From positions 558,001 to 622,000 of the forward strand of contig NZ_SIZW01000040.1 of assembly GCF_009866805.1 (NCBI RefSeq): a stretch of DNA of 64,000 bases, given 5' to 3'. Each line of letters begins with the position of its first letter. Position 1 is the first letter of the stretch. Source of the stretch: Schauerella aestuarii (lineage in GTDB: Bacteria; Pseudomonadota; Gammaproteobacteria; Burkholderiales; Burkholderiaceae_B). The notes below the pieces were generated by a model. The model worked only from the letters and a program-made list of their open reading frames with translations. It made no database searches and was not told where the DNA came from. The translations under genes and the position numbers were made by a program. Below, piece by piece: positions 34,516 through 44,986 of the stretch.

Positions 34516-35640
34516 ATGACCACCGTATCCTCGCCTTTGCACGCTCCCGCTCACATCAGCGCCATCGCGCCTTATCAGGCCGGCAAGCCGATCGATGAGC
34601 TGGCGCGCGAGTTCGGGCTCGACCCGGCCGGCATCGTCAAGCTCGCCTCCAACGAAAACCCGCTGGGCATGCCGGCATCGGCGCGCGCAGCCATGATCGA
34701 TGCCGCCAACACGCTGGCGCGTTATCCCGACCCCAACGGATTCGATCTCAAGTCGGCCCTGGCATTGCGCTATGGCGTGCCGTTGAACTGGATCACGCTG
34801 GGCAACGGTTCGAACGACATCCTCGAAATCGCCGGACTGGCATTGCTGGAGCCGGGCGCGAGCGCCGTCTACGCCGAGCACGCCTTCGTGGTCTATCGTC
34901 TGTCCACGCAGGCGCGCGGTGCGCGTCACATCATGGTGGCCGCGCGCGACTACGGTCACGATCTGCAGGCCATGTTCAGTGCGATTGCCGACGATACGCG
35001 TCTGGTGTTTATCGCCAACCCCAATAACCCAACCGGAACGTTCCTGCCGGCGGCCGAGATCGAAGCCTTTCTCGAAGCCGTTCACACGCGCCATGGCGAT
35101 CGGGTCACGGTGGTGCTCGACGAGGCTTACAACGAATATCTCGATCCCGAGTTACGATTCGACAGCGTGCAGTGGGTGCGCCGTTTTCCCAACCTGATCG
35201 TGTCGCGCACCTTCTCCAAGGCGTATGGCCTGGCCGGCTTGCGCGTGGGGTTTGCGATTGCGCAGCCGCCGCTGACCGACCTGATGAATCGCGTGCGCCA
35301 ACCGTTCAACGTCAATACGCTCGCGCAAGCGGCCGCGATTGCAGCGTTGAGCGATCACGAGTTTCTGCAGCGCTCGTACGAGCTCAACAAGGCCGGCCGT
35401 CAGGTGCTGACGGAAGCCTTCGACACGCTTGGACTGAAATACGTGCGTGGCCATGGCAATTTCGTGCTGGTGCACGTGGGCGAAGCCGCCAGGATCAATC
35501 TCGAACTGCTCAAGCGCGGCGTCATCGTGCGTCCGGTGGCGGGCGATGGCTTGCCCGAGTGGTTGCGTGTGACGATCGGCTTGCCCGAAGAAAATGCGGT
35601 ATTCATCGCCGCCCTGACCGACATCCTGTCCGGCGCATGA
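34516..35640 (+). CDS. hisC: histidinol-phosphate aminotransferase HisC
   Basis: PLP enzyme of histidine synthesis; in this gene context it may also act on aromatic substrates. The 374-residue protein has the SNENPLGMP motif, NPNNPTGTF, DEAYNEYL with the conserved Asp and Tyr, and the PLP lysine in SRTFSKAYGLAGLRVGF. ATG 34516 begins 13 bases after pheA. The stop overlaps the tyrA start (ATGA). Aminotransferases of this position commonly supply both histidine and phenylalanine/tyrosine pathways, but that is inference here. Confidence 0.94.
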   Translation: MTTVSSPLHAPAHISAIAPYQAGKPIDELAREFGLDPAGIVKLASNENPLGMPASARAAMIDAANTLARYPDPNGFDLKSALALRYGVPLNWITLGNGSNDILEIAGLALLEPGASAVYAEHAFVVYRLSTQARGARHIMVAARDYGHDLQAMFSAIADDTRLVFIANPNNPTGTFLPAAEIEAFLEAVHTRHGDRVTVVLDEAYNEYLDPELRFDSVQWVRRFPNLIVSRTFSKAYGLAGLRVGFAIAQPPLTDLMNRVRQPFNVNTLAQAAAIAALSDHEFLQRSYELNKAGRQVLTEAFDTLGLKYVRGHGNFVLVHVGEAARINLELLKRGVIVRPVAGDGLPEWLRVTIGLPEENAVFIAALTDILSGA

Positions 35641-36512
35641 CGGCCCCGCGTTTTCCGACGGTCGCGGTGGCGGGTGTCGGGTTGATCGGCGGGTCGTTCG
35701 TCGCTGCACTGAGGCAAGCCGGGCAGGTCGGTCGCGTACTGGGTATGGGCCGCAACCCGTTGTCGCTTGAAAAGGCGCAATCGCTGGGGTTGATCGATGC
35801 CATTGCCACACCGCAAGAGGCGGCGCGCGCCGATCTGATCATGTTGGCGGCTCCGGTGGGAGCCACCGGCCCATTGCTCGGTGCGCTAGCCCCGTATCTT
35901 GGTCCCAATACCATCATTACCGATGCCGGCAGCACCAAGTCGGATGTCGTGGCCAGCGCGCGTGCCGCATTGGGCAAGCATATCGGCCAGTTCGTCCCGG
36001 GTCATCCGATCGCCGGCGCCGAGCGTACCGGTCCGGATGCGGCGCAGGCCGCGCTGTATCAGGATCGCACGGTGATCCTCACGCCGCTCCCCGAAAATAC
36101 GATGGCGGACGTTCGTGCCGTTCGCGACGCCTGGACGTATTGCGGCGCCCACGTCATCGACATGGATGCCGACGCGCATGACCAGGCCTTGGCCGCGGTC
36201 AGCCATCTGCCGCATTTGCTGGCGTCGGTATTCATGACCCACATCGTGCGATCACCGGATGCGGCGCGCCGGTTGGCGCTGGCGGGCAGTGGGTTTCGCG
36301 ACTTCACGCGCATCGCGGCGGGATCGCCCGAAATGTGGCGCGATATCTTTCAATCGAACCGGTCGGCCATGCTGACCGAAATCGCGGCGTTGCGCGACGT
36401 GCTCGACGAGAGCGAGCGCGCGATTCGCGCGCGCGATACAGCTGCATTGCAGACGTTGTTGCAAACGGCTGCGGATGCGCGCCATCAATGGGAAAAGGAA
36501 CGTCGCGCATGA
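35637..36512 (+). CDS. tyrA: prephenate dehydrogenase TyrA
   Basis: NAD(P)-dependent oxidation of prephenate to 4-hydroxyphenylpyruvate for tyrosine. The 291-residue monofunctional enzyme has the Rossmann motif [12 protein letters not shown] and [14 protein letters not shown], then VSHLPHLLA and [20 protein letters not shown], all family hallmarks. No chorismate mutase or ACT domain is present, so PheA supplies the mutase step. It overlaps hisC by 4 bases and aroA by 4 bases. Confidence 0.95.
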   Translation: MTAPRFPTVAVAGVGLIGGSFVAALRQAGQVGRVLGMGRNPLSLEKAQSLGLIDAIATPQEAARADLIMLAAPVGATGPLLGALAPYLGPNTIITDAGSTKSDVVASARAALGKHIGQFVPGHPIAGAERTGPDAAQAALYQDRTVILTPLPENTMADVRAVRDAWTYCGAHVIDMDADAHDQALAAVSHLPHLLASVFMTHIVRSPDAARRLALAGSGFRDFTRIAAGSPEMWRDIFQSNRSAMLTEIAALRDVLDESERAIRARDTAALQTLLQTAADARHQWEKERRA

Positions 36513-37849
36513 GCGCACTCGAATACATCGATCTGCCCCGCGTCCGCCGGGCGCAAGGCGCCATCACATTGCCGGGTTCGAAAAGCATTTCGAACCGGGT
36601 ATTGCTATTGGCAGCCCTGGCCGAAGGGCGTTGCGAAATCGACGGGTTGCTCGATTCGGACGATACGCGGGTCATGCTGGCCGCGTTGCGTGCCCTGGGT
36701 GTCGAGGTTGAGCACGACGCTGTCGCCAAGCGCGCAGTTGTGATTGGCGCTGCCGGCCGGTTTCCGGTCGCGCGCGCCGATCTTTTTCTGGGTAACGCGG
36801 GCACTGCATTTCGTCCGCTCACCGCGGCATTGGCTTTGATGGGCGGCGACTATCGCCTCTCTGGCGTGCCGCGTATGCACGAACGGCCCATTGGGGATCT
36901 GGTTGATGCCTTGCGCGGGCTGGATGCGCATGTGGATTATCTCGGCACGGCGGGCTATCCGCCGTTGGCGATCGGGATGGCCGGCATGGCCGCCGGCGAG
37001 GGCGGTTACCGTGTCGGTGTGGAAGGATCGGTCTCCAGCCAATTCCTGACGGCATTGCTGTTGGCGGCCCCGGTCCTGACGCAGCGCACCGGTCAGCCGT
37101 TGGTGCTCGAGGTCAAGGGCACGCTCATCTCCAAGCCGTACATTGAAATCACGCTCAATCTGATGGCCCGCTTTGGCGTCACCGTAGCGCGTGACGGTTG
37201 GGCGCGCTTCACCGTGCCGGCCGACGCGATGTATCGCAGCCCGGCCGCATTGCGTGTCGAAGGGGATGCATCGTCGGCTTCCTATTTCCTGGCGTTGGGT
37301 GCCATCGGCGGCGGCCCTGTTCGGGTGAACGGCGTGGGCGCCGACAGCATTCAAGGTGACGTGGCGTTTGCCGACACCTTGCGTGCCATGGGTGCGCGGG
37401 TGGATGCCGGCGCGGACTGGATGGCTTGCGAAGGCGTGAGCGTGGCGGACGGCCAAAAGTTGCGCGCATTCGACGCCGATTTCAATTTGATCCCCGATGC
37501 GGCCATGACGGCTGCTGCGCTGGCCTTGTTTGCCGACGGGCCGTGCCACTTGCACAATATCGGCAGTTGGCGCGTGAAGGAAACCGATCGGATTCACGCC
37601 ATGCGGACGGAACTCGAGAAGCTGGGCGCGACGGTCGATTCGGGGCCGGACTGGTTGCGCGTCACGCCGCCTGCGGCGCATGCTTGGCGCGATGCGCACA
37701 TCGGCACCTGGGACGATCACCGGATGGCCATGTGCTTTTCGTTGGCCGCGTTCGGGCCGGCTGCCGTCCGAATACTCGATCCGGGGTGTGTGAGTAAAAC
37801 GTTCCCCGACTATTTCGACGTTTACGCCGGACTGCTCACCGAAGTTTGA
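36509..37849 (+). CDS. aroA: 5-enolpyruvylshikimate-3-phosphate synthase AroA
   Basis: Sixth step of the shikimate pathway, the glyphosate target. The 446-residue class I-type protein has [34 protein letters not shown] (Phe where E. coli has Met), the [11 protein letters not shown] segment, [19 protein letters not shown], and the C-terminal [14 protein letters not shown] and [13 protein letters not shown]. All expected catalytic residues seem present. ATG 36509 overlaps tyrA by 4 bases. cmk follows after a gap of about 117 bases. Confidence 0.96.
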   Translation: MSALEYIDLPRVRRAQGAITLPGSKSISNRVLLLAALAEGRCEIDGLLDSDDTRVMLAALRALGVEVEHDAVAKRAVVIGAAGRFPVARADLFLGNAGTAFRPLTAALALMGGDYRLSGVPRMHERPIGDLVDALRGLDAHVDYLGTAGYPPLAIGMAGMAAGEGGYRVGVEGSVSSQFLTALLLAAPVLTQRTGQPLVLEVKGTLISKPYIEITLNLMARFGVTVARDGWARFTVPADAMYRSPAALRVEGDASSASYFLALGAIGGGPVRVNGVGADSIQGDVAFADTLRAMGARVDAGADWMACEGVSVADGQKLRAFDADFNLIPDAAMTAAALALFADGPCHLHNIGSWRVKETDRIHAMRTELEKLGATVDSGPDWLRVTPPAAHAWRDAHIGTWDDHRMAMCFSLAAFGPAAVRILDPGCVSKTFPDYFDVYAGLLTEV

Positions 37850-37966
37850 GCACGTGCCGGGTTGCGTGAGCAAGGTGATCGGTGCAGCCGCTGCGGCTGG
37901 CGACGTCACTGACGCACTCGGCAATCTGTATTTCAGCAATCCCTCCGCTTTTCCAGGATTTTCAAG

Positions 37967-38650
37967 ATGTCGTCCACCTCCGCCACCTTCGCTCCAGTCA
38001 TTACGATCGACGGTCCTACCGCTTCCGGTAAAGGCACGGTGGCCCATGGTGTGGCCACTGCACTGGGTTGGGCCGTGCTCGACAGCGGCGCCTTGTATCG
38101 CCTGACGGCGCTGGCCTCGATCGAGCGGAATATCGCCGACGACGCGCAGGACGAGATCGCGGCGGTTGCGGAGGCGCTCGACGTCCGATTCGAGCACGGG
38201 GCCATTCTGTTGGAAGGACGCGACGTGACCGAGGCGATCCGGGATGAGCGTGTGGGCAACACGGCGTCGTGCGTGGCTGCGTTCCCTGCCGTACGGGCCG
38301 CGCTCCTTGCCCGCCAGCGCGCGTTCCGGCAGGCGCCGGGCCTGGTGGCCGACGGCCGTGACATGGGCACGGTGGTGTTTCCCGATGCGCCCTTGAAGGT
38401 GTTTCTGGTAGCCGATGTCGAGGCCCGCGCCCAAAGGCGGTGTAAGCAGTTGATCGACAAGGGAATTCCTGCTAACCTCACAGACCTCCTGCGCGATATG
38501 CGAGAACGGGACGCGCGCGATACGCAACGCGCCGCCGCGCCGCTCAAGCCCGCACAGGATGCAAGGCAGCTCGATTCCTCGAATCTCACTGCCGAGCAAA
38601 CGATTCAAACCATTCTCGATTACTGGCGCGATGTCGCGCCGGCAAGCTAA
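37967..38650 (+). CDS. cmk: cytidylate kinase Cmk
   Basis: Phosphorylates CMP and dCMP to the diphosphates. 227 residues with the P-loop [21 protein letters not shown] for nucleotide recognition, the conserved [13 protein letters not shown] and a lid region [14 protein letters not shown]. Start ATG 37967 fits the family length; a weak TTTTC-rich lead lies upstream. It precedes rpsA, a conserved pairing from Proteobacteria to E. coli (cmk-rpsA-ihfB). Confidence 0.95.
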   Translation: MSSTSATFAPVITIDGPTASGKGTVAHGVATALGWAVLDSGALYRLTALASIERNIADDAQDEIAAVAEALDVRFEHGAILLEGRDVTEAIRDERVGNTASCVAAFPAVRAALLARQRAFRQAPGLVADGRDMGTVVFPDAPLKVFLVADVEARAQRRCKQLIDKGIPANLTDLLRDMRERDARDTQRAAAPLKPAQDARQLDSSNLTAEQTIQTILDYWRDVAPAS

Positions 38651-38752
38651 GGGTGGTGTTTTCGCCCTAGAAGTGCTCCGGCTGTTTGGTAAGCGCCAAT
38701 AGGTTTTCTGACTCCACTGTTGCGGCCAATCCGTGACGGTGTGTTTATTTAA

Positions 38753-38781
38753 CGGGTCCCTCGGGACCGATGGGTTTCCAT
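38753..38781 (+). promoter_or_regulatory. two hairpins immediately before the rpsA start (SD-less leader)
   Basis: Hairpin one uses CGGGTCC (38753-38759) with GGACCG (38764-38769), one bulged G, and loop CTCG. Hairpin two is ATGG (38770-38773) with CCAT (38778-38781) and loop GTTT. The ATG follows 2 bases later and there is no Shine-Dalgarno sequence. E. coli rpsA likewise has a folded leader without SD that allows autoregulation by S1. Confidence 0.55.
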
Positions 38782-38783
38782 TA

Positions 38784-40496
38784 ATGTCTTCCGTTCCCTC
38801 GTCCGCGCTTGGCGGAGAAAGTTTCGCCGACCTTTTTGCACAGAGCCTTAAAAACCAGGACATGAAGTCTGGTGAGGTCATCAGTGCTGAAGTCGTTCGC
38901 ATCGACCACAATTTCGTCGTCGTCAACGCCGGTCTGAAATCCGAAGCGCTCATTCCGCTCGAAGAATTCCTGAACGATCAAGGCGAACTCGAAGTCAACC
39001 CGGGCGACTTCGTCTCGGTTGCCATCGACTCGCTCGAAAACGGCTACGGCGACACCATCCTGTCGCGTGACCGCGCCAAGCGTCTGTCGGCCTGGCTGCA
39101 ACTCGAGCGCGCGCTCGAGGACGGCGAGCTGGTTACCGGCACGATCACGGGCAAGGTCAAGGGCGGCCTGACCGTCATGACCAACGGCATCCGCGCGTTC
39201 CTGCCGGGTTCGCTGGTTGACCTGCGTCCTGTCAAGGACACCACGCCGTACGAAGGCAAGACGCTCGAGTTCAAGGTCATCAAGCTCGATCGCAAGCGTA
39301 ACAACGTCGTGCTGTCGCGTCGTCAAGTGCTGGAAGCCAGCATGGGCGAAGAGCGTCAAAAGCTGCTCGAAACGCTGCACGAAGGCGCCATCGTCAAGGG
39401 CGTCGTCAAGAACATCACCGACTACGGCGCCTTTGTGGACCTGGGCGGCATCGATGGCCTGTTGCACATCACCGATATGGCATGGCGTCGTGTGCGTCAC
39501 CCGTCGGAAGTCCTGCAAGTGGGTCAAGAAGTCGAAGCCAAGGTCCTCAAGTTCGACCAAGAGAAGAGCCGCGTTTCCCTGGGCGTCAAGCAGCTCGGCG
39601 AAGATCCGTGGGTGGGCCTGGCCCGTCGTTACCCGCAAGGCACCCGTCTGTTCGGTAAGGTCACGAACCTCACCGATTACGGCGCCTTCGTCGAAGTCGA
39701 AGCCGGCATCGAAGGTCTGGTCCACGTGTCCGAAATGGACTGGACCAACAAGAACGTCGACCCGCGCAAGGTTGTTACCCTGGGCGAAGAAGTCGAAGTC
39801 ATGGTTCTCGAGATCGACGAAGACCGTCGCCGCATCTCGCTGGGCATGAAGCAGTGCCGTCAAAACCCGTGGGAAGAGTTCTCGACGAACTTCAAGCGCG
39901 GCGACAAGGTCAGCGGCGCCATCAAGTCGATTACCGACTTCGGCGTGTTCGTTGGTCTGCCTGGCGGCATCGACGGTCTGGTTCACCTTTCGGATCTGTC
40001 GTGGACCGAAACGGGCGAAGAAGCCGTGCGCAACTTCAAGAAGGGCGACGAGATCGAAGCCGTTGTGCTCGGTATCGACACCGACAAGGAACGCATTTCG
40101 CTGGGTATCAAGCAGCTTGAAGGCGATCCGTTCAACAACTTCGTCGCGACCTACGAGAAGGGTGCTGTCGTTCCCGGTACCGTGAAGTCGGTCGAAGCCA
40201 AGGGTGCTGTCGTGACCCTGTCGGTGGACGTCGAAGGTTACCTGCGCGCGTCGGAAATCTCGTCGGGCCGCGTCGAAGACGCAACGACGGCATTGAAGGC
40301 CGGCGAAAACGTCGAAGCCATGATCATCAACGTCGACCGCAAGACGCGTTCGATCCAGTTGTCGATCAAGGCCCGCGATAACGCCGAAACCGCAGAATCG
40401 CTCCAGCGCATGTCGGATGCCAGCGCCTCCTCGGGTACCACCAACCTGGGTGCGTTGCTCAAGGCCAAGCTGGATCAGGCTCGCAACGACGGCTGA
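38784..40496 (+). CDS. rpsA: 30S ribosomal protein S1
   Basis: 570-residue RNA-binding protein needed to start translation of most mRNAs. Six S1 (OB-fold) domains are visible, at about 30-95, 115-180, 200-270, 285-355, 372-442 and 459-525; domains 3 to 6 repeat the [18 protein letters not shown] / [14 protein letters not shown] pattern. ATG 38784 is chosen by the family N-terminus ([11 protein letters not shown], with [12 protein letters not shown] soon after). The leader has no ribosome site and folds into small hairpins (listed). Codon use is strongly biased (GAA, GTC, AAG), as expected for a highly expressed gene. ihfB follows after 3 bases. Confidence 0.97.
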   Translation: MSSVPSSALGGESFADLFAQSLKNQDMKSGEVISAEVVRIDHNFVVVNAGLKSEALIPLEEFLNDQGELEVNPGDFVSVAIDSLENGYGDTILSRDRAKRLSAWLQLERALEDGELVTGTITGKVKGGLTVMTNGIRAFLPGSLVDLRPVKDTTPYEGKTLEFKVIKLDRKRNNVVLSRRQVLEASMGEERQKLLETLHEGAIVKGVVKNITDYGAFVDLGGIDGLLHITDMAWRRVRHPSEVLQVGQEVEAKVLKFDQEKSRVSLGVKQLGEDPWVGLARRYPQGTRLFGKVTNLTDYGAFVEVEAGIEGLVHVSEMDWTNKNVDPRKVVTLGEEVEVMVLEIDEDRRRISLGMKQCRQNPWEEFSTNFKRGDKVSGAIKSITDFGVFVGLPGGIDGLVHLSDLSWTETGEEAVRNFKKGDEIEAVVLGIDTDKERISLGIKQLEGDPFNNFVATYEKGAVVPGTVKSVEAKGAVVTLSVDVEGYLRASEISSGRVEDATTALKAGENVEAMIINVDRKTRSIQLSIKARDNAETAESLQRMSDASASSGTTNLGALLKAKLDQARNDG

Positions 40497-40499
40497 TCC

Positions 40500-40856
40500 G
40501 TGACCAAGTCGGAGCTGATCGCAGCGCTGGCGGCCCGCTATCCCCAGTTGGCCGCCCGCGACACCGATTACGCCGTCAAGACCGTCCTGGATGCAATGAC
40601 CCAAGCCTTGGCTTCGGGTCAGCGCATCGAGATCCGCGGTTTTGGCAGTTTCTCGCTGTCGCAGCGTTCGCCCCGTGTCGGTCGCAACCCGAAGTCCGGC
40701 GAGCAAGTGTTGGTGCCTGGTAAACAGGTGCCGCATTTCAAGGCGGGCAAGGAGTTGCGCGAGCGGGTAGATCTCGATGGTGTGGAGGGGGATCGCGTGT
40801 CGGACGAAACGCACGATGCGCATACCGCCACCCTCGACGCGCATGTCATGCATTGA
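40500..40856 (+). CDS. ihfB: integration host factor subunit beta
   Basis: DNA-bending histone-like protein of the IHF/HU family. The 118-residue protein has the N-terminal [17 protein letters not shown], the body [17 protein letters not shown], and the DNA-inserting arm ([12 protein letters not shown]). It is longer than the usual ~95-105 residues: after GKELRERVD it carries an extra acidic, His-containing tail ([19 protein letters not shown]). Start GTG 40500 lies three bases after rpsA. A strong terminator follows, closing the super-operon from gyrA. Confidence 0.95.
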   Translation: MTKSELIAALAARYPQLAARDTDYAVKTVLDAMTQALASGQRIEIRGFGSFSLSQRSPRVGRNPKSGEQVLVPGKQVPHFKAGKELRERVDLDGVEGDRVSDETHDAHTATLDAHVMH

Positions 40857-40876
40857 CGGTTACGTTTGAGTACGAG

Positions 40877-40903
40877 AAGGGCCACGCTAGCGTGGCCCTT
40901 TTT
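40877..40903 (+). terminator. intrinsic terminator of ihfB
   Basis: AAGGGCCACG (40877-40886), loop CTAG, CGTGGCCCTT (40891-40900), then T to 40903. The stem is 10 bp and perfect. Confidence 0.93.
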
Positions 40904-41049
40904 CATTGGGTAGCCGGATCGTTGCAGGGCGTCGGTACAAGGTGGGGCTCGCATTGCGGCACGTCTTGTGCGGTGCGTCGCAACGCGGTGCTGTGGCACA
41001 CTGCGATCCGACTTACAATTGCCGATCTCGCACTAATTGGAGCGTTCTC

Positions 41050-41373
41050 ATGCGCTATGTCGTCTGGGCCTTACGGCTGGTGATTTTCGTTGTGGTCCTG
41101 ATGTTCGCCCTCAAAAATACGGACCCCGTTTCCGTCAAGTTTTGGGGCGATTACGTGGTGCCCGATTTGCCGCTGATCGTTGTGATGCTTGCGGTATTCG
41201 TGGTCGGTGCGATTTTCGGTTTGCTGTTGATGGTGCCGGCCGCCATGCGCCGCCGCCGCGAGATGGTGCGTATGAAGCGCGAGCTCGATCGGCTCCAGGC
41301 GGCCGTGGGCGGTGCACCTGTGAATACGACCGTATTGCCGCCAGAAGCCGTGGCGCCGATGTCGCCGCTCTAA
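41050..41373 (+). CDS. lapA: lipopolysaccharide assembly protein LapA
   Basis: 107-residue inner-membrane protein. Two hydrophobic helices (about 4-20 and 43-66) surround VKFWGDYVVPDLPLIVV, the LapA pattern, and a charged helix RRRREMVRMKRELDRLQ follows in the cytoplasm. LapA works with LapB to control LpxC and LPS transport. ATG 41050 is supported by GGAGCGTTCTC upstream. lapB follows after about 140 bases. Confidence 0.92.
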   Translation: MRYVVWALRLVIFVVVLMFALKNTDPVSVKFWGDYVVPDLPLIVVMLAVFVVGAIFGLLLMVPAAMRRRREMVRMKRELDRLQAAVGGAPVNTTVLPPEAVAPMSPL

Positions 41374-41511
41374 GCGCGCCATATTCAGCGGGCCATAGCC
41401 AGCGCGCAGGCTCCGGCGCTGTGCGCGGGCACGCCGTCGGTAGCCTCGGGCGCGTGCCATCATTCCGGGCGCAGCTTGCGCCCTTAACGTTTTTTCAAGC
41501 GAGTCGGCGAT

Positions 41512-42729
41512 TTGGATTTCGAACCTTGGTGGTTGATCTTCTTGCCCGTTGTATTCGGCCTGGGCTGGTTGGCAGCCCGCGTGGATATCCGTCAGATGTT
41601 GAGCGAAACGCGTACGCTGCCGGATTCCTATTTTCGCGGCCTTAATTTTCTGCTCAACGAGCAGCCCGATCGCGCGATCGACGCCTTTGTCGAAGTGGCC
41701 AAGCTCGATTCAGAAACCACCGAATTGCACTTTGCCTTGGGCAGCCTGTTCCGGCGGCGCGGTGAGATGGAGCGCGCCATCCGCGTGCATCAAAGCCTGC
41801 TGAGCCGGTCGGATCTGCCGAATGTCGAGCGTGAACATGCGCAACACGAATTGGCGCAGGACTTCCTGAAAGCCGGGATGCTCGATCGGGCCGAATCAGG
41901 CTTCGAGGGGCTCAAGGAAACGCGTTATGCCTTGCCGGCAATGCGATCCTTGATCCGCATTTACGAGTCCGAGCACGATTGGCCCCGCGCGATCGAAGCC
42001 GTCAAAACATTGCGCGGTTTGGTCGACGAGCCCGTGCCGCAATTGGTGCATTACCACTGCGAACAAGCGCAGATGGCCTTGGAGCGCAATCCGCCCGATT
42101 TCAATGCCGCGCAGGTGGCGCTCGATGCCGCCGATCATGCGATCGAAGCCGGCACGGGTGCCGCAACGGCCAGCAAGGCGTCCACGGCGCGTGTGGCGAT
42201 GATCCGGGCGCAACTGGCCGTCAAGCAGGGCAAGCCCCACGAAGAGCGGATGCATCTGCGCAGCGTCTTGTCGCACATGCCAGAGTATGGCGGCTTGGTG
42301 GCGGAGTCGTTGTTGCGCAACTATCGCGAAGCCGGGCAGGCCGATGAGGGCCTGGCGGTGCTCACGCAGCAGTATGCGCAGGCGCCGTCGCTGGATGTGT
42401 TCGATGTCGTGTTTCGCGAAATGCGCGCCCAGCACGGCGTCGATCCGGCATGGGCTTTTGCACGCGCCGCCTTGGCGCAGCATCCGTCGCTGCTGGGGCT
42501 GGATCGGCTGATCGAAGCCGAACTCGCCACCAAGGGGGCGAGTGGCGAAGCGCCGGTGCCTGGGGCCGATCTGACGCTGCTGCGCAGCCTGATTCACAAG
42601 CATACGCAGCGGCTCGATCGCTACGCCTGCCGCCATTGCGGCTTTCAGGCGCGACGATTCTATTGGCAATGCCCGGGGTGTAATTCATGGGAAACCTACT
42701 CGCCCCGTCGACTGGAAGAACTCGAATGA
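41512..42729 (+). CDS. lapB: lipopolysaccharide assembly protein LapB (YciM)
   Basis: 405-residue protein that links LPS synthesis to envelope assembly and directs FtsH proteolysis of LpxC. N-terminal membrane anchor (FEPWWLIFLPVVFGLGWL), then a series of TPR helices (YFRGLNFLLNEQPDRAIDAFVEV and others), then a rubredoxin-type zinc site YACRHCGFQ...YWQCPGCNSW at the C-terminus. Start TTG 41512 is chosen because the family begins just before FEPWW, and no ATG fits. It overlaps hldA by 4 bases. Confidence 0.94.
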   Translation: MDFEPWWLIFLPVVFGLGWLAARVDIRQMLSETRTLPDSYFRGLNFLLNEQPDRAIDAFVEVAKLDSETTELHFALGSLFRRRGEMERAIRVHQSLLSRSDLPNVEREHAQHELAQDFLKAGMLDRAESGFEGLKETRYALPAMRSLIRIYESEHDWPRAIEAVKTLRGLVDEPVPQLVHYHCEQAQMALERNPPDFNAAQVALDAADHAIEAGTGAATASKASTARVAMIRAQLAVKQGKPHEERMHLRSVLSHMPEYGGLVAESLLRNYREAGQADEGLAVLTQQYAQAPSLDVFDVVFREMRAQHGVDPAWAFARAALAQHPSLLGLDRLIEAELATKGASGEAPVPGADLTLLRSLIHKHTQRLDRYACRHCGFQARRFYWQCPGCNSWETYSPRRLEELE

Positions 42730-43667
42730 TGGAATTTCCAACGCGCGCCATCCAGGGCGTGCGGGTGCTCGTGGTCGGCGATGTGATGCTCGATCGTTAT
42801 TGGTTCGGCGAAGTCGATCGTATTTCACCCGAAGCCCCGGTGCCGGTCGTGCGTGTCGCACGCCGTGAAGATCGCCTGGGCGGCGCCGCCAACGTGGCGC
42901 GCAATATCGTCTCGCTGGGTGCGCGTGCCACGTTGATCGGTGCGATCGGCGCGGACGAAGCCGGCGAGCGCATCTGCGCGCTTGCCGCCGACGACGGCAT
43001 TCAAGCCGCATTGCTGACCGACGCGGCGCTCCCCACTACCCTGAAGATGCGGGTGCTCGGGCGGCAGCAGCAGTTATTGCGCGTGGACTTCGAAGCCCTT
43101 CCCGAACCCGCGTGCATGGATGCGATCACGGCTGAATTCCAGCGCCAATTGGCCCACCACGACATTGTGGTGTTGTCCGACTATGCCAAAGGCGTGCTCG
43201 ACCGCGTGGTCGACCTCATCGCGATCGCGCGGGCCGCCGGCGTGCCGGTACTGGTCGATCCCAAGGGCGACGACTACACCCGATATACCGGCGTATCGCT
43301 CGTCACCCCCAATCGATCGGAAATGCAGCAGGCCGTGGGCAACTGGAAAAGCGAGGCGCAGCTCGATGAGCGTGCACAAGCCCTGCGCCGCGAACTGGCA
43401 CTGGAAGCCCTGCTCGTAACCCGTTCGGAGCAGGGCATGACCCTGTTCACCGAAGCGGGCCGCGATCACGTCGACGCGCAGGCGCACGAAGTATTCGATG
43501 TCTCGGGCGCAGGCGATACGGTGCTGGCCACGCTGGCCGTATCGCGCGCAGCAGGACTATCCTGGTCTGATGCGATGCGCTGGGCCAATCGGGCCGGCGG
43601 TGTCGTCGTCGGTAAATTGGGTACCTCCACGGTCACGGCCGCGGAGCTGGAAGGAGAATCATCATGA
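42726..43667 (+). CDS. hldA: D-glycero-beta-D-manno-heptose-7-phosphate kinase (HldA / RfaE domain I)
   Basis: PfkB-type sugar kinase adding the 1-phosphate in ADP-heptose synthesis for LPS inner core. The 313-residue protein has [33 protein letters not shown], and the anion-hole [14 protein letters not shown]. There is no cytidylyltransferase domain at the C-terminus, so it is the single-domain form and the adenylyltransferase (HldC) must be elsewhere. Two tandem ATGs at 42726 and 42729, the first overlapping the lapB stop (ATGATGG). It overlaps hldD by 4 bases. Confidence 0.93.
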   Translation: MMEFPTRAIQGVRVLVVGDVMLDRYWFGEVDRISPEAPVPVVRVARREDRLGGAANVARNIVSLGARATLIGAIGADEAGERICALAADDGIQAALLTDAALPTTLKMRVLGRQQQLLRVDFEALPEPACMDAITAEFQRQLAHHDIVVLSDYAKGVLDRVVDLIAIARAAGVPVLVDPKGDDYTRYTGVSLVTPNRSEMQQAVGNWKSEAQLDERAQALRRELALEALLVTRSEQGMTLFTEAGRDHVDAQAHEVFDVSGAGDTVLATLAVSRAAGLSWSDAMRWANRAGGVVVGKLGTSTVTAAELEGESS

Positions 43668-44653
43668 TCGTCGTCACTGGCGCAGCAGGATTTATCGGCA
43701 GCAATCTGGTCAAGGGATTGAACCAGCGCGGCATCGACAACATCATTGCCGTGGATGATCTGACCGAGGGCGACAAGTTTCGCAATCTCGCCGATCTGAG
43801 GATCGCCGATTATCTGGATCGCGATGTGTTCCGCTCGCGCGTCGCCAACGGTGCATTGCCCGGCGTCACGGCGATTCTGCATCAAGGCGCATGCTCGGAT
43901 ACCACCGAACGCAATGGCGCCTACATGATGGACAACAACTATCGTGTGTCGCTCGAGCTGCTCGAGTATGCGCAGGGCAACGGCATTCCGTTGATCTATG
44001 CGTCGTCCGCGGCTGTGTACGGCGCTTCCGAGGTGTATCGCGAGGAGCCCGCCAACGAAGGGCCGCTCAATGTGTACGGCTATTCCAAACTGCTGTTCGA
44101 CCAAGTGGTGCGGCAACGTGAATCGCGCCGCACCGCGCAGGTCGTCGGGCTACGCTATTTCAATGTTTACGGCCCGCGCGAGCAGCACAAGGGACGCATG
44201 GCGTCGGTGGCCTTTCACAACATGAACCAGTTCCTGGCGGAGGGTCATGTGCGCCTGTTCGCCGGCTGGGACGGTTACGGCGATGGCGAGCAAAGCCGTG
44301 ACTTCATTTCGGTGGACGATGTGGTCGCCGTCAATCTGCACTTCCTCGATCATCCGGAGCAGTCGGGTATCTTCAACTGCGGCACGGGTCGCGCGCAGCC
44401 GTTCAACGATATCGCGGCGGCCGTCGTCAATACCTTGCGTGCGGAGCAGGGCGTGCCGGAAGCGTCCCTGCAGGAATTGGTTGCGGCCGGATTGATCCGG
44501 TACATCCCGTTCCCGGACGACTTGAAAGGACGCTATCAAAGCTTTACGCAGGCCGACGTGACGCAATTGCGCGGCGCGGGTTTCGCGGCGCCGATGCGAG
44601 ATGTGCGCACGGGCGTCACGGAGTACGTGCAAACCTGGCGCGCACGCAAGTAG
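43664..44653 (+). CDS. hldD: ADP-L-glycero-D-manno-heptose-6-epimerase HldD
   Basis: Last step of ADP-heptose synthesis. The 329-residue SDR-type epimerase has the NAD motif [15 protein letters not shown], the family-specific [18 protein letters not shown], the catalytic YGYSK and [13 protein letters not shown] 43664 has GGAAGGAGAATCATC before it, a good ribosome site, and overlaps hldA by 4 bases. lapA-lapB-hldA-hldD forms an LPS-biogenesis group after the ihfB terminator. Confidence 0.96.
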   Translation: MIVVTGAAGFIGSNLVKGLNQRGIDNIIAVDDLTEGDKFRNLADLRIADYLDRDVFRSRVANGALPGVTAILHQGACSDTTERNGAYMMDNNYRVSLELLEYAQGNGIPLIYASSAAVYGASEVYREEPANEGPLNVYGYSKLLFDQVVRQRESRRTAQVVGLRYFNVYGPREQHKGRMASVAFHNMNQFLAEGHVRLFAGWDGYGDGEQSRDFISVDDVVAVNLHFLDHPEQSGIFNCGTGRAQPFNDIAAAVVNTLRAEQGVPEASLQELVAAGLIRYIPFPDDLKGRYQSFTQADVTQLRGAGFAAPMRDVRTGVTEYVQTWRARK

Positions 44654-44986
44654 GGCACCGCGCGCGACGTGTGGTGAGGCCCGACAATCGGTGGGGCCCT
44701 ATGTGGTAACGCGAAGGTGGTCTCGCGAAACTTCTGGAACCTCTCTTGTTCCGAGTAGACGGCCATGCCGGTGAACGTGTGATAGAAGCTCGACGTATCC
44801 GAAGGATCGTGAGGTGATAGCGCAAACGTGATGGCGCAAGACGTGGCGGCATGTCCATCCGGCGAGCCACGTAGTTTTTCGCACGGGTGTTTTCGTGCAT
44901 TGGTCGGTTCGCGGAGAGCGCCGGCGGCGATGATGAAGATGTGCGGAGGTGAATGTCCTGCCGCACCGCTTGATCGGAGCTTCGCC
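44654..44986. other. intergenic region before comEA with a possible minus-strand coding remnant
   Basis: About 330 bases. Nothing is supported on the plus strand. On the minus strand an open frame (44536-45081) covers the whole gap and reads a protein-like stretch (PSDTSSFYHTFTGMAVYSEQ, then FRETTFALP) with fairly GC-rich third positions, but it collides with hldD and comEA and has no recognised family. I do not call it a gene. Confidence 0.4.

Noticed and set aside
38781-40853. 690-codon minus-strand frame opposite rpsA and ihfB
   Set aside because: Shadow of highly biased rpsA codons; no motifs and no start signal.
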